The notes under the pieces: model-generated | Databases searched by the model: none | What the model was told of the DNA's origin: nothing | The model's input: the letters and a program-made list of their open reading frames with translations, nothing else | Assembly (NCBI GenBank): GCA_030674185.1 | Contig: CM060312.1 | Span: forward strand, 34,431,862-34,495,861 | Direction of reading: 5' to 3' | DNA length: 64,000 nt | From: Monoplex corrugatus | Lineage: Eukaryota > Mollusca > Gastropoda > Littorinimorpha > Ranellidae | Made by a program: the position numbers and the translations under genes | Shown: piece after piece, positions 1 to 11,604 of the stretch | Numbering within the stretch: position 1 is the stretch's first letter | Layout of the letters: each line of letters begins with the position of its first letter

Positions 1-680
1 GAGACAGGCAGAGAAAAGAGACAGAGAAAGAGAGAGAGTTAGTCAAAGAAGGGAAGAGAGAGAGAAAAGAGACAGAGAAAAGAGAGAGAGAGTAAGACAG
101 ACAAAGAAGGGAGATAGAGAGAGAGAAAAATGAGAGAGTGAAAGAGACAGAGTTAGACAAAGAAGGGAGATAGAGAGAGAGAAAAGAGACAGAGAAAAAA
201 GAGAGAGAGTAAGACAGACAAAGAAGGGAGATAGAGAGAGAGAAAATGAGAGAGTGAAAGAGAGAGAGTTAGACAAACAGGGGAGACAGAGAGAGAAAAG
301 GGAGAGAAAAGAGAGAAAGAGAGAGAGAAAAGAGAGAGAGAGAATAAGACAGACAAAGAAGAGAGAGAGAAAGCGACAGAGAGAAGAGAGTTAGACAAAG
401 AAGGAGATAGAGAGAGAGAAAAGAGAGAGAGAAAGAGAGAGAAAGAGAATAAGATAGACAGAAAAGGGAGACAGAGAGAGAAAAGAGAGAGAGAGAGAAG
501 AGAGAGAGAGAAAGAGAGAGAGAGAGAAAGAGAGAGTTAGACAGACAAAGAAGGGAGAGAGAGAGAGAGAGAGAAAAGAGAGCGAAAAAGATAGCTAAAG
601 AGAGACAGAGACAGAAAGAAAGAGAGAGAGAGACAGAAAGAAAGAGAGAGAGAGACACACAGAGAGAGACAGAGACAAAG
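1..680. repeat. GA-rich low-complexity / degenerate minisatellite
   Basis: The plus strand is almost pure purine (GAGAGA, GACAGA, GAAAAG). A loosely repeated phrase containing GACAAAGAAGGGAGATAGAG recurs several times. Open frames on the other strand encode only Ser/Leu/Phe runs, as expected from simple sequence. Confidence 0.95.
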
Positions 681-961
681 AGAAAGAGTTACTTTTACAA
701 ACTGTAAACCAACTTCTCAATTCTAAATACGCCCCTTGAGGCAGGCAGCAAAACCCAATCACACTATGGGTGCTATTTAAATCATGGGCAGTTGATCCAC
801 ATTTTACATCATCTCCACGCAAACTTTTAAGACATAAATCGGGAGCACGCTATATTCTGATTGGAATGATGTTAGAACTCTGGTAGGTTATGGCGAAGCC
901 ACACGCAAAACTTGTGCTGAACATATCGATACACACGAAATGAGATAAAACGATACAAGCT
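681..961. other. unassigned spacer
   Basis: Mixed-composition sequence with no coding frame, RNA gene or repeat that I can support. Confidence 0.5.
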
Positions 962-1049
962 GTCCCAAAACTCTATAGGTCGAAGCGGAACGATGTGGTA
1001 GAGACCTCAACCTTTCTCAGGGGTTAACATTACGATGGTGGTGCCCATC

Positions 1050-1053
<4 letters not shown>
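962..1053 (-). mobile_element. tRNA-derived SINE (family S), 3' part
   Basis: The reverse complement reads as the 3' half of a SINE seen elsewhere in the window at 13.8, 16.6, 51.9 and 58.8 kb. It has a GATGGGCACCACC block, a 'GAGGTCTCTACCAC' block and a GGGACA end. The tRNA-like head is missing; the copy runs directly into the TC tract. Confidence 0.65.
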
Positions 1054-1120
<67 letters not shown>

Positions 1121-1177
1121 GTCTGTCTGTCTGTCTGTCTGTCTCTGTCTCTCTCTGTCTCTCTCTGTCTCTCTCTG

Positions 1178-1247
<70 letters not shown>
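1053..1247. repeat. (TC)n / (TCTG)n microsatellite
   Basis: About 195 bp of TC repeats with a central (CTGT)n stretch. The open frames on both strands here are repeat artefacts. Confidence 0.98.
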
Positions 1248-1250
<3 letters not shown>

Positions 1251-1334
1251 CTTTACTTTCCTTACTTTGAAGAAAGCCAGTGCACGAAATGTTTACGCAG
1301 AATGCACTCAAAAGCATAATGATGTGAAGCTATT

Positions 1335-1882
1335 CTTATTATCATCATTGCTGAAAACCCAGCCGACTGCGTAGAGCCATATCAAAACTATGACCATTTC
1401 AATGCATATGCAGTACTTCAACAGGAAAAAAAAGACAAGACAATTAAGTACACATATCAATGCATTCGAGCACATAATCTACGGAGAAGCCCCTGACTTG
1501 ACCACACCGTCTGATTTATCACACAGGGGATTTTAAAAAATCTGAATACAAATTTAAACATAACTAAGGATACTGAAACATATATAAGAACGGGTCTAAA
1601 TTACCTAAAATTGCTTCTGCATATCTCACTTCCCTAGAGCCAAAGCTGCACTTTATGTATGTACTAAATTATCAATCCTAAGAGAAAACTACGAAAGATT
1701 TTATCGAACACACACAGGTGAATGGACCAGCAAGGCAGAAAATGACAGGAAGAAATGACAGAAAGCAAAAGAACAATGCAGAAACAAAGACAGTGACAGA
1801 AAAGAGGAAATTTCTAGCACAGAGTTCCCAGAAGGTGGAGATACTATTTATACTGAAAGAGCCCCCGGAATCCGCAGGATGT
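1335..1882 (+). mobile_element. interspersed repeat family A, near-complete copy
   Basis: This copy aligns along about 545 bp with 60157-60702. Shared landmarks are 'CCCAGCC(G/A)ACTGCG', 'AATTAAGTACA', 'CCTAAAATTGCTTC', 'GGTGAATGGACCA' and 'TTTATACTGAAAGAGCCCC'. A TTA/TTG triplet run precedes the 5' end in both copies. No transposase, RT or terminal inverted repeat is visible, so the class is unknown; a non-autonomous element is inferred from dispersion. Partial copies lie at 8213-8434, 53436-53527 and 62103-62150. Confidence 0.75.
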
Positions 1883-2074
1883 CAAGTTATTTTCATTTTC
1901 TAATTTTTTTTTAATTTCACATATGACAATACTGACAGCCTGTATGGTGAAGTCACATATGAAATGGTAAAACACTATGAAAACAATTAAATATTGATAC
2001 ATACAAAATACGTACGAGTTTCAATGGTCCAGAGCTCGCTTTCTTCTCTATCTCCTGTTCGTATGTGAGTTCGG
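1883..2074. other. AT-rich unassigned spacer
   Basis: AT-rich sequence between repeat A and the GT tract, with nothing recognisable in it. Confidence 0.5.
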
Positions 2075-2204
2075 GGACTGAAAGGTGTGTGTGTTATGTG
2101 TGTGTGTGATGTGTGGTGAGTGTGTGAGTGTGTGTGAGTGTGTGAGTGTGTGTGTGATGTGTGTGTGTGTGTGTGTGGTGTGTGTGTGTTGTGTGTGTGG
2201 TGTG

Positions 2205-2239
<35 letters not shown>

Positions 2240-2249
2240 GTGTGTGTGT

Positions 2250-2280
<31 letters not shown>

Positions 2281-2291
2281 GTTTGTGTTTC
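2075..2291. repeat. (GT)n microsatellite
   Basis: Interrupted GT repeat of roughly 215 bp with GTGAGTGT variants. Confidence 0.98.
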
Positions 2292-2317
2292 AGGTGAAAC
2301 GTGTCTTGAGATGAGAA

Positions 2318-2510
2318 TTCGCAGCGTGCTGTAAAGTTGAAAACAAAGGAGTGGAAACATGAAATTGTATTCCAGAACTCATTGCGGAGGAATACACTCA
2401 ACTGAAATGCTGTCAGGTAATTTTGGTCAAACAAAACACAGAAAAAAACTGTTTTGTGTTTTATGTGTGACGTTGCCTTTATCTCTCTTTGGGGCATGCT
2501 ATGAACATAA
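2318..2510. repeat. left flanking copy of a duplicated segment around the 41-bp array
   Basis: This segment matches 3765-3970 on the far side of the minisatellite. Shared landmarks are 'GCTGTAAA(G/A)TT', 'GAGG(A/G)ATACACT(C/T)AAC' and 'GTGTGACG...GCCTTTATCTCT'. The match is approximate, and the short GACCTTTA-like core resembles the array unit. Confidence 0.6.
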
Positions 2511-2627
2511 AAACCAGAATGAAAATATCTTCTTTTACGAAACATCTTTGCAAAGGAATAAGCTTACACTCACAGACGCATTGATTTCAAGGTGTTTTTA
2601 TAAAATAAAACTAACTAACCAACGAAA

Positions 2628-3740
2628 CCCTACTTTTCCCCCATGTGGCAAGACCTTTACCTATCTTACCCAACTTTTCCCTGTGTCACATGATCTTTAT
2701 TTATCTTACCCAACTTTTTTCCCGAGTTGCATGACCTTTACCTATCTTACCCAACTTTTTTCCCATGTGGCATGACCTTTACCTATCTTACCCAACTTTT
2801 TTCCCATGTGGCATGACCTTTACCTATCTTACCCAACTTTTTTCCCATGTGACATAACCTTTGCTAATCTTACCCAACTTTTCCTCGTGTGACATGACCT
2901 TTATCTATCTTACCCAACTTTTTTCCCGAGTTGCATGACCTTTACCTATCTTACCCAACTTTTTTCCCGAGTTGCATGACCTTTACCTATCTTACCCAAC
3001 TTTTTTCCCGTGTGACATGACCTTTACCTATCTTACCCAACTTTTTCCCCGTGTGACATGACCTTTACCTATCTTACCCAACTTTTTCCCGTGTGACATG
3101 ACCTTTGCTTATCTTACCCAACTTTTCCTCGTGTGACATGAACTTTACCTATCTTACCTAACTTTTTTCCCGAGTTGCATGACCTTTACCTATCTTACCC
3201 AACTTTTTCCCCGTGTGACATGACCTTTACCTATCTTACCCAACCTTTTCCCGTGTGACATGACCTTTACCTATCTTACCCAACTTTTTCCCGTGTGACA
3301 TGACCTTTACCTATCTTACCCAACTTTTTTCCCGTGTTGCATGACCTTTACCTATCTTATCCAACTTTTTCCCCGAGTGACATGACCTTTACCTATCTTA
3401 CCCACCTTTTTTTCCCGTGTTGCATGACCTTTGCTTATCTTACCCACCTTTTCCTCGTGTGACATGACCTTTACCTATCTTACCCAACTTTTCCCGAGCT
3501 GCATGACCTTTACCTACCTTACCCAACTTTTTCCCCGTGTGACATGACCTTTACCTATCTTACCCAACTTTATTCCCGTGTTGCATGACCTTTACCTATC
3601 TTACCCAATTTTTTTCCCGAGTTGCATGACCTTTACCTATCTTACCCAACTTTTTTCCGAGTTGCATGACCTTTACCTATCTTACCCAACTTTTTTCCCG
3701 AGTTGCATGACCTTTACCTATCTTACCCAAAAATATTTCC
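2628..3740. repeat. 41-42-bp minisatellite
   Basis: About 26 head-to-tail copies of a unit that begins CCTTTACCTATCTTACCCAA, continues as a T-rich CCCG(A/T)GT block and ends TGCATGA or GACATGA. Copies differ at a few positions, mainly GAGTTGCATGA versus GTGTGACATGA. The repeated D-L-Y-L-S-Y-P frame comes from the array and is not a gene. Confidence 0.97.
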
Positions 3741-3764
3741 CGTATGGCATGACTTTTACCGGTC

Positions 3765-3970
3765 TTTGGAGCAAGCTGTAAAATTTAAAACAGGGAATGA
3801 AACCTTTTCTCCTCGGAAACTGCAGAGGGATACACTTAACAAATACGCTGTTTTCAGGATAAAAGCAACACACACAAAAATAAACAAACAAAACCAAACA
3901 AAAAGAAAATCTGCCATGTATTTTACGTGTGACGCAGCCTTTATCTCTACTTTGTGGTCTGCTCCCTAGG
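3765..3970. repeat. right flanking copy of the duplicated segment
   Basis: Counterpart of 2318-2510, with extra CA-rich sequence in the middle. It ends with 'GTGTGACGCAGCCTTTATC'. Confidence 0.6.
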
Positions 3971-4095
3971 GTGTGATTGTGTGGAGCTCCGAGCACCTCT
4001 CTTCTTGCGACCATGAAAGCAATGGCGTGTTCCTTTTGTAAAGAAAGCAGTGGTCATCAGAGAGAGATGGCAGAGGGGGGTGGGGGAGCATGGAC

Positions 4096-4264
4096 AGACA
4101 CAAACAGACAGACAGACATGATTCATGAATGAAGTATTTTTATCAATTGAGTTTAAAGATAAATTGACAGGCAGGTAGAAGAAGAAAGACAGACAGACAG
4201 ACATGATTCATGAAGTATATTTATTAACTAGATTTTAGATAAATTCACAAGCAGGTAGACAAAC
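4096..4264. repeat. approximately 95-bp tandem duplication
   Basis: Two adjacent copies share '(GACA)n TGATTCATGA', an AGATAAATT(G/C)ACA block and a GCAGGTAGA end. The second copy is slightly shorter and runs into the intron downstream of the chitin-binding exon. Confidence 0.8.
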
Positions 4265-4323
4265 AGACGCACAGGTAAACAGGTAGACGGAGAGACATTC
4301 AAAAGACAGAACAAAGAACTTAC

Positions 4324-5939
4324 CGGTCTTTCTAGGTTTTTTGGTTCTTTTGGGCGCAGCGGCTGCGGCAGCGGTGATGGAGGAGACATGTTGTTGGCCT
4401 TGTGCTGGATCCCTTGCCGCTGATGCAGTCTTTAATTTCTGAACTTCTACGTAGCGGGAACCACGCTGAGCCTGACCGTGTTGAAGAAGAAAACCAGGTC
4501 GCCTGGAACGCCCCCGATCCCCATGAGCACGCCCTAGGTCATTGTGAACTTGATGTCTGGAAGCAGACGATACAAGCAAACGCTGGGCGGGGTCAACGCG
4601 AGATGCAACGTGAGTTATTTTTGGAGTGGGAAGAGGAAAGCGCCGGCGAAGGATTTTAGGGGTGGCTGAGCGTGCCGCCCACCAAGGGAAATGACCCTGG
4701 TTGAAGCTCACGTGCATCTCTGGCTTGGTGTTCGTGGCTGGGTGATCCTCTATGTTGCCACGTCTGTTGGCGGTTTCATAAAGATCCTTGTTGTTCGTGT
4801 CATAATTGTTCCCGGCGACATTGTTTATTCCTAGTTTCTGGGTGCTTCCTACGTCCATGTTGTGATTGTTCCTTCTTTCTACGTCCATCAGAAAGTTTTT
4901 GTTCGGATTCTTTTTCAAACTGTTTCTGTTCTCGGCTCTCTCGTAGTGATTGTCATATCTGTTGTTGAAAACGGGGTTATTCTCGCTCCGACTGTTGCTG
5001 TTGTCTACAGTTTTCCATGTCATATCGTTTTTGGTCACTTCCAAAATGTGGTTCTCGCTTTTATGGCGCCGTTGATGTCTAGAGTTCTGCAGTTTCCTCT
5101 TCCGTGCGGCGTTGTTTTCGTAACGGTTATATCCGTCCTGGGCTTTTCTGTGTTGCCTGGCCGGAGTCTGCTGTTTGTGGTTCAGAGTATTTAGTCGTTG
5201 TCTGTGATTCCGGGCACTGCCATACTGAAAGAGATTCCGTCTGGCCAGGTTCTGTCTCCGGACATTTCTTTGTTGTTGTTCTCTGTAACCTTGCTTTTTT
5301 CTCTGTGTGCTAAGGCTATTTCTGTTCCCAGTCCACCCGGTTCTTCTTTCGTCAAAATGGTTTCTGTCTCTCCCATATCCATTTTTATTTTGTTTATGGT
5401 GTTGTATTTCTTGGTAAGGCTGTCACGGACATTATTACCATAATCTTCATCATCGTCGCCGTCGTCGCTGAGATCACTTCTGCTGATATGATTGGAAGAG
5501 TGAGAAACTGTTGGGTTATAATTCTTATCGTATCTTTGACGTTGATAAAGACGTTCAGGACTGGATTCTCTCACTGATAAAATAGTGGTGTTTTCGCTGT
5601 CAAAATTAACATCAACTGTTGACGGGACGATTGGAGAATTAGACGGGTTCGTGTTCAACTGCTGATGCTGGGGCATGTGAAGGGACGATTGTGAAAGGAA
5701 ATCAGGGTTGCCACAGTCGGCGTTAGGTGGCCAGTCACAGATCTGGGTGCGGGAGTCGAAGTGTAGTCCGCTGGGACAATCCATTGTGTACTTCCGGTCA
5801 CCAATACAAATGTCAAACTGGGTAGGGTTGTTAGGGTGACACTGGTACACGCCATGCTTACCCCCACACTCGTTGCCTCCACCCGAGTTAGTGATAGCTC
5901 TAACAGGAGAGCAAGTAATACTTGTAGAAACATAACGGA
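4324..5939 (-). CDS. chitin-binding peritrophin-type protein, partial (one large exon)
   Basis: On the minus strand an acceptor (CACATTTCAG, AG ending at 5940) opens an exon that starts at 5939, and a donor (CCG|GTAAGTTC) closes it at 4324. The first part, in the frame open to 5191, encodes one cysteine-rich module: N-E-C, then V-Y-Q-C-H-P, F-D-I-C, M-D-C-P-S-G-L-H-F-D, Q-I-C-D-W-P and A-D-C. This is the CBM14/peritrophin-A pattern (six Cys, CPxGLxFd, CdWP), although the second cysteine sits earlier than usual. CBM14 modules bind chitin in secreted matrix, gut-lining or shell proteins. The rest is low-complexity and rich in Asn, Gln, Arg and Asp, with a short poly-Ala run near the end. Two open frames share the exon: the upstream frame stops at 5191, while the frame ending at the donor is open from about 5430. 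A frame change or a tiny intron is therefore needed. The signal peptide and remaining exons were not found; a signal-like leucine-rich stretch near 5930 is in another frame. Confidence 0.7.
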
Positions 5940-6870
5940 CTGAAATGTGGTTTGGTCCAAAATTGTAAATAACCTTTGAAATATGACCAAGACAGTTAAG
6001 GTCATAAGAGTATCTACTTGTTTTATAAAACAGTATAAACCTTCAAATGTTTGTAGGACTGAACAAGTTTTAGGGCAATAGAAATGACTGTACTGTTAAA
6101 GAAGGTAAATGTTACAGATTTGAAGGCTTGATGCTTGCTGAGCCGTCTTGGAGCGATCTGATGCGAAAGTCGTCACAAACCCCTCGAAAACATGAACATT
6201 AGATTCATTTGAAGAATCCTCTCTCAAGTTTGAGAAACCTGGAAACTGACACCGTTCATGTGCATTGCTGCTGATGAATTTGCCAGGTCAGACAAGAATG
6301 TATATATAAACTGATCTCAACCTTTTGCCCGTGGCAATAAAATGACTCGTTAAACAAAAAATCCAATATCTTTAACAAGTAAAGTGAAATATGTCTTGCC
6401 AGTGTGCTTAAAAGAAGTCCACGCAAATATGCACATATATATATATATGAATATACATGTTGTGATCACTGCGCTCCTTCGTCCATTGCTGTGAAAACTT
6501 GTCCACAGCGGTGCATCACAGAAAACGATAGATATTTCCAAAAATACAACGAATGCATCCAAAGCGTTTTATATACAAATGGAATCCAAGCAAAGGACCC
6601 AGAAAAGCACAGGCCTCAAACAGAAAATCAGAAGCACGAGCAGGTTAACAGACCTGTGAAGTCGACTGTGTAAAGGAAACGTTTGAAACTTTTGTTTTAA
6701 AGTCTAAACAATGGACACACAAAACTGTGGGCCTCAAAAGAGAGATAAAGTTTGACAGAGCTTGTGCAGTCACCTGCTATGAACCTTGACCATGAACCAG
6801 AATGCAAGGGCACAGCCTCTGGTCCACGCTTAAATACTGACCACTACGTTTGGTCACAAGCTATGCAAGG
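5940..6870. other. probable intron / 5' flank of the chitin-binding gene
   Basis: The acceptor at 5940 makes the adjacent bases intronic on the minus strand. How far the intron reaches is unknown. A short (AT)n run sits near 6436-6450. I see no upstream exon that I can support. Confidence 0.4.
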
Positions 6871-6874
6871 GGTC

Positions 6875-7545
6875 CAGGAGGGGGGGGTTGGGGGAGAGGG
6901 TGGTGGAAAGAGAGCGAAAGAAGGCACGAAGGATTGAGCGAAAGGAAAGAAGAGAGAGAATAAGACGGGGGGGGGGGGGTGGTCAGAAAAAGTCAACGGG
7001 ACTGAGGGAAAAAAGAAGAGTGGTGGGGGTGGGGTTGGGGTGGAGGTAGATTCACCTGCTCGATGACGACAACTCTTGACCAACCGACCAGTCTTCACAC
7101 ATCCAAAGTTGCACGCACTCACACAAGAGACGGCACGGGGGGTGAGGGAAGAGGAAAACGGAGATCAAGGAGGGAGAGGGAGGTAAGCTAAAATAGGGAT
7201 AGAGGGATAGAGGTGGTGTTTCAAAAGGGCTTAAGAGAGAGAGAGAGAGGGGAAGAGAGAGAGAGAGAGAGAGAGAGAGACGGGGGAAATGGATACGTAA
7301 AAAAACGTGATTGACAAAACAAAGAAGACATGCAAAGCAGACACACAGAGGACTGAGAGTGGGAAGGAGAGAGGGGAGGGGGTAGGAAGAAAGAGAGAGA
7401 GAGACAGAGACAAAAAGTAAGAGTGGGGGGGGGGGCTATGAGACAGAGAGGGAGGGAGTGAAGGGTAGAACATGAGAGAGAAGGGGGGGGGAACAAAATG
7501 AGGGCAGAAAGTGAGAAAGAATAAGAACAAGAAAACATTTATATT
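6875..7545. repeat. purine-rich low complexity with G runs
   Basis: GGGGG-rich and (GA)n sequence, including a 12-base G run near 6967 and shorter G runs near 7426 and 7485. Frames on the minus strand encode only Ser/Pro/Leu/Phe runs. Confidence 0.9.
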
Positions 7546-7943
7546 TTCTAGGGTTGTGGCATACGCTCATTAATGCCTTTTACATCCAGCCCTTATTTGT
7601 TGAGGTCTTGAATAAGTACAGTTACAGAAAATCTCCATGACTACAAATGAAATATAATAACAAAAAAACATCAAAACGACACAAAATTTATGGCTACCTG
7701 GCTGACACAAAATTTGAATAGTAGGAAGGGAGGAACAGACAGAGAGAATGACCGAGAGATAGAGATAGGGAGACAGAGCAAAACGTAAATATGTAGGAGC
7801 TATCACTAACATTGTTATCATTATCAATGCTGTTATAATGCAAAAAATAAAAGTTTCATGAAGATACAAATACTGACGCAGAAGTAAATAACCTCTTATA
7901 AAAGCTAATTATACTATAGTACAATGTTATCGATATTTTTATT
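7546..7943. other. unassigned spacer
   Basis: AT-rich sequence with a short GA-rich patch at 7730-7785. No gene is supported. Confidence 0.5.
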
Positions 7944-7960
7944 TTTGCGCTCTCTCTCCT

Positions 7961-8010
<50 letters not shown>

Positions 8011-8021
8011 CTCTCTCGCTT

Positions 8022-8065
<44 letters not shown>

Positions 8066-8117
8066 CCTCTCCTTTTCTGTTTCTTTCTCTTTCTATGTCA
8101 TTTTCACTCTGTCTTCC

Positions 8118-8179
<62 letters not shown>

Positions 8180-8185
8180 TTCTCT
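7944..8185. repeat. (TC)n microsatellite, two blocks
   Basis: TC repeats interrupted around 8085-8130 by a short unique stretch. Confidence 0.97.
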
Positions 8186-8212
8186 CATGGTATTCCAACA
8201 CAGTCTCTGTTT

Positions 8213-8434
8213 AAATTTGTATTCAGGTATGTCTTTTAAATCCCCTCCGCGATAAACTGGACGGAGTGGTCAACGGCAGGGACACCTCTTAGATTATGTG
8301 CGCAAATACATTGATATACGTACTTAATCTTTTTTTTTTTACCTGTTGAAGTATAGTGTGTTTTGAGAGGGTTATAACCCTGATATGGCTGTGCGCAGTC
8401 GGCTGGGCTTTAAGCAAAAATAACAATAACAATC
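8213..8434 (-). mobile_element. interspersed repeat family A, 5' portion
   Basis: The reverse complement begins with an ATT/GTT-rich run, then 'AAGCCCAGCCGACTGCGCA', 'CCATATCAGGG', 'GTATATCAATG' and 'GGGGATTTAAAA'. It matches the first 230 bp or so of the copies at 1335 and 60157. Confidence 0.75.
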
Positions 8435-8714
8435 TAAATCGTACAGAGATACACAAAGGAGGGGTTCTTTTAACGTGGGGAGGAAACTCATCTGAAGTAT
8501 AGGCAGGGTATGACAGGGCATTTCCCATCGACATGACGTCGTAAGTGAAGTTACCCTTCTGCTTTACGATAAGATGCGTTGTTATGTAATGTCAGTGGCC
8601 AATCATTTGGATTGCACGTCTGAGCATTTTCACAGAAACATCCTGCAGTATTCATGATTAAAAGTATGCATTGAAAGTGTGTTCCACTGGAACACGATGC
8701 ACCGTGAACACGCC
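8435..8714. other. unassigned spacer
   Basis: Unique-looking sequence; nothing recognised. Confidence 0.5.
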
Positions 8715-9450
8715 CATGTTATCATAGGCACATATCATCATCATCATCTACAACATCGTCTAAGTATATGCACCAGCATCCGCAAGTAGTGAGGAAGAAA
8801 TTCACAACTTTCTATGTCGAATTAGAGACAGCTATGGCTCAGTGTAATCTTCGGGACGTTACAAAGTAATGGGAGATTTTATTGCTAAAGTGGGACAGGA
8901 AAATGTTGAACGTCATGACCTGGCACACGAAATGAAAGGGGACAGAAAGTTGCTGAGTGGGCACAAGTAAATGAACTCATATTAAGAAATACTTGGTTTA
9001 ATCAACCTGACAGAAGAAAATGGACATGGATGAATCCCGGAGACAGCATTAGAAATCAAAGTGATCATATCCTGAGAAAAAAAGAGATTTACAAATTCTT
9101 TACTGATAGCAAAAACATTACCAGGCGCAGACTGTAACAGTGACTATAATCCCGTAAAGTGGAAATTTAGGCTGACACAAAAGAAAGAAAGCAAACCAAA
9201 AATAACATCAAATTAACTTTTCAACTTTTAAAAACAGAGAAATCAACTCGTGCAAACGTTAGCGTATCATTATGTTCGAAACAAATTCAGTGTTATGGGA
9301 AATATAGGGGACAGCCAGGAACATTGGACAAATTTGAAAAACTCAAGAAATGACGCTTGTAAAGAAATCCCTAGAGTTGAAAGACTAGTAATGAAGAACT
9401 GATGACAGAAGAAATTTTAGACTTGATTGATGAATCATGGCACGTGATGA
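8715..9450 (+). pseudogene. RTE-like LINE fossil, endonuclease half
   Basis: Broken frames on the plus strand spell the end of an apurinic-like endonuclease domain of an RTE-type ORF. Examples are V-M-G-D-F-I-A-K-V-G, then N-T-W-F-N-Q-P-D-R-R-K-W-T-W-M, then I-R-N-Q-S-D-H-I-L, and later K-K-E-S-K-P-K-I-T and T-E-E-I-L-D-L-I-D-E. Stops and frameshifts interrupt it, including right after the R-R-R-L segment where the catalytic S-D-H/N would fall. Neither the N-terminus nor the RT is present here. The RT halves at 15.3 and 58 kb may be the same family, but no overlap proves it. Confidence 0.7.
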
Positions 9451-10519
9451 TGAAGATGACCATCGCTAACACAGAAAGAAAGTCTTGATTCTGTTATACC
9501 AAAGATATGACACATTTCTTCAAATGGGGTTTTGGCCTTACTGAATAAATTGCTGATTCTGATAATGATTCTGATTCTGATTCTGACACATTTAAAATTG
9601 TCGTAGGAACACGTTCATGTCACTTGCTTTTTTTTTTTTAAGTAATAACATTCAAACGTCCAGTTGTGAAGTCTATGACATATGAAATACACATTGTTAA
9701 AAAAAATCAGTTAATACTATATCAAAATGATCTCCGACAATCTGATACAAAGCAATTAACATCTGAATTGGTCACAAACAAAATACCAAAAGAAAATTAT
9801 CTTAAAGTTAACAATACAAATGAAAATCAATGAACACACACACAAAAAAAAGGAAAAAGCAGTCTCAACGTGATGAATATAAATAGGATACATTACAAAC
9901 AAATGACGACACAGAAAAGAATTAATCGTAGTAAACAAATCCGAAATCAACAGAATTACGCTCAGTTGTCAACAACTGTCAATCAAACGAGATTAAAAAG
10001 CACAGGTATTCACAGAATACAATCTATATACAAATAAAATAATCGTAAAACAGGGTATGTTCAATATACGTAATAATATTGCTGCAAATAGAAAAACCTA
10101 CAGCACACCAGGACACCAATACAAAAAATTTACCAGACAAAAGAAAGCAACAACGAGAGAGTGATAGAGGTGGAAAAGGCCATTCTTATATGGTTTCAAT
10201 ATTTGTGCTATTGCCCTAATGATGGATTGGATTCAGGACTGTTGATGTGATGAAGCACTTTAAATGTTTCTTCCTAAAATTCTTATTATATCATGGGATT
10301 CTAAGTTTTTATTGGAACTACAGGAGAACTCACGGTGGAATTTGGCAGGTAACTGTTACCCTCAACGTTTGCCTATGTGTTGATGTTTCTTCATCCATTA
10401 GGACAGACACGGAGTCTATAAGGTGAGGTGGAGAATGATGATCAGTTGGGTTATGTCTCCTCGGGTCGCTTGTTCTACATTTGTCATAGCATAATTCATA
10501 ATTTTGTGAGATTGTTTCT
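9451..10519. other. AT-rich unassigned spacer
   Basis: About 1 kb of AT-rich sequence with a short (GATTCT)n run near 9552-9590. No splice-bounded exon or repeat was recognised. Confidence 0.5.
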
Positions 10520-10960
10520 CCACAAAGAGAAAGAGAGAGAGACAGAGAAAGAGAAATAAAGAGAAAGATGGACCAGAAGAAAAACTGACACAGAGAGAGA
10601 GGGAGAGAGAGAGAGACGGAGACAAAGACAGAGACAGAGGCAGAGACAGAGAAACAGATAGCGAGAAGCCGTGCTGAAAGACAGAGTGAGTGAGACAGAT
10701 AGAAAAAAAGAGAGACAGAGACACAGAGAGAGACAGAGAGAGAGAGAGAGACAGAGAGAGAGAGACAGAGAGAGAGACAGACTGACAGAGAGAGAGACAG
10801 ACAGACAGAGACAGAGAGAGAGACAGAAAGAGAGAGACAGAGAGAGAGACAGAAAGAGAGAGACAGACAGAGAGACAGACAGACAGACAGAGCGACAGAC
10901 AGACAGAGAGAGAGACAGACAGACAGAGACAGACAGACAGACAGTGAAAGAGCAAAAAAA
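10520..10960. repeat. (GACA)/(GA) low complexity
   Basis: Dense GAGACAGA repeats. The Cys/Leu/Ser frames on the minus strand are artefacts of this tract. Confidence 0.95.
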
Positions 10961-11035
10961 ACCTGCAATGGAAGAGAGAAGAGTGGGCGGCTAGTTTGCA
11001 GATTTGCCATGGCTGTGCCGTTTGTGTGGACCTGT

Positions 11036-11218
11036 GAAAGAGAAAGAGAGAAGAGAGAGAGGGAGACAGAAAGAAATGGGGGGGGGGGGTGAGGATTCTG
11101 AGAGAGACAGAGACAGCGAAACAGAGCGAGAGGGCTGGTTTGCAGGTTTGCAGGTTTGCATGGCAGTGTGTATGTGTGTGTGTGTGTATGTGTGTGCGTG
11201 CGTGTGTGTGTGTGTGTG

Positions 11219-11268
<50 letters not shown>

Positions 11269-11275
11269 TGTGGAG
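11036..11275. repeat. GA-rich patch followed by (GT)n microsatellite
   Basis: A GA-rich patch with a 10-base G run near 11080 is followed, from 11167, by about 105 bp of GT repeats. Between them GGTTTGCA is repeated three times. Confidence 0.95.
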
Positions 11276-11604
11276 GACGTGGTTATAGCCTAGTGTCGGA
11301 TGTGTGAGGCCACGAGCAACAACAAGCCAAGTGGGGCAATATTTGCGGAGAAACACACACACACAGCATGTGAGAGAGAGGGGGGCCGGCCAACCGACCT
11401 GACTGTTTGACAAACGAAAAGAGACAAAGGCATGGAGCTAAAAGACACAATCAAGGCTTTAGTTAAAGATTCGGGTCACCTCGTGCACGTGCATTCCTAG
11501 GTCAGTGATGGTGATAGACAAAGGATTATTCCTGCTGCTTACAGGCTGGCCGACCCCGGAGGTCAGAAAATAGAAGGATAGCATTCTAAAATTCGTGTTG
11601 AAGG

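Noticed and set aside
4402..4659. Plus-strand frame opposite the chitin-binding exon
   Set aside because: Shadow of the minus-strand exon; no domain.
5655..6005. Signal-peptide-like frame starting M-F-L-Q-V-L-L-A-L-L-L near the chitin-binding domain
   Set aside because: It lies in a different frame from the domain and straddles the intron acceptor; it is probably chance.
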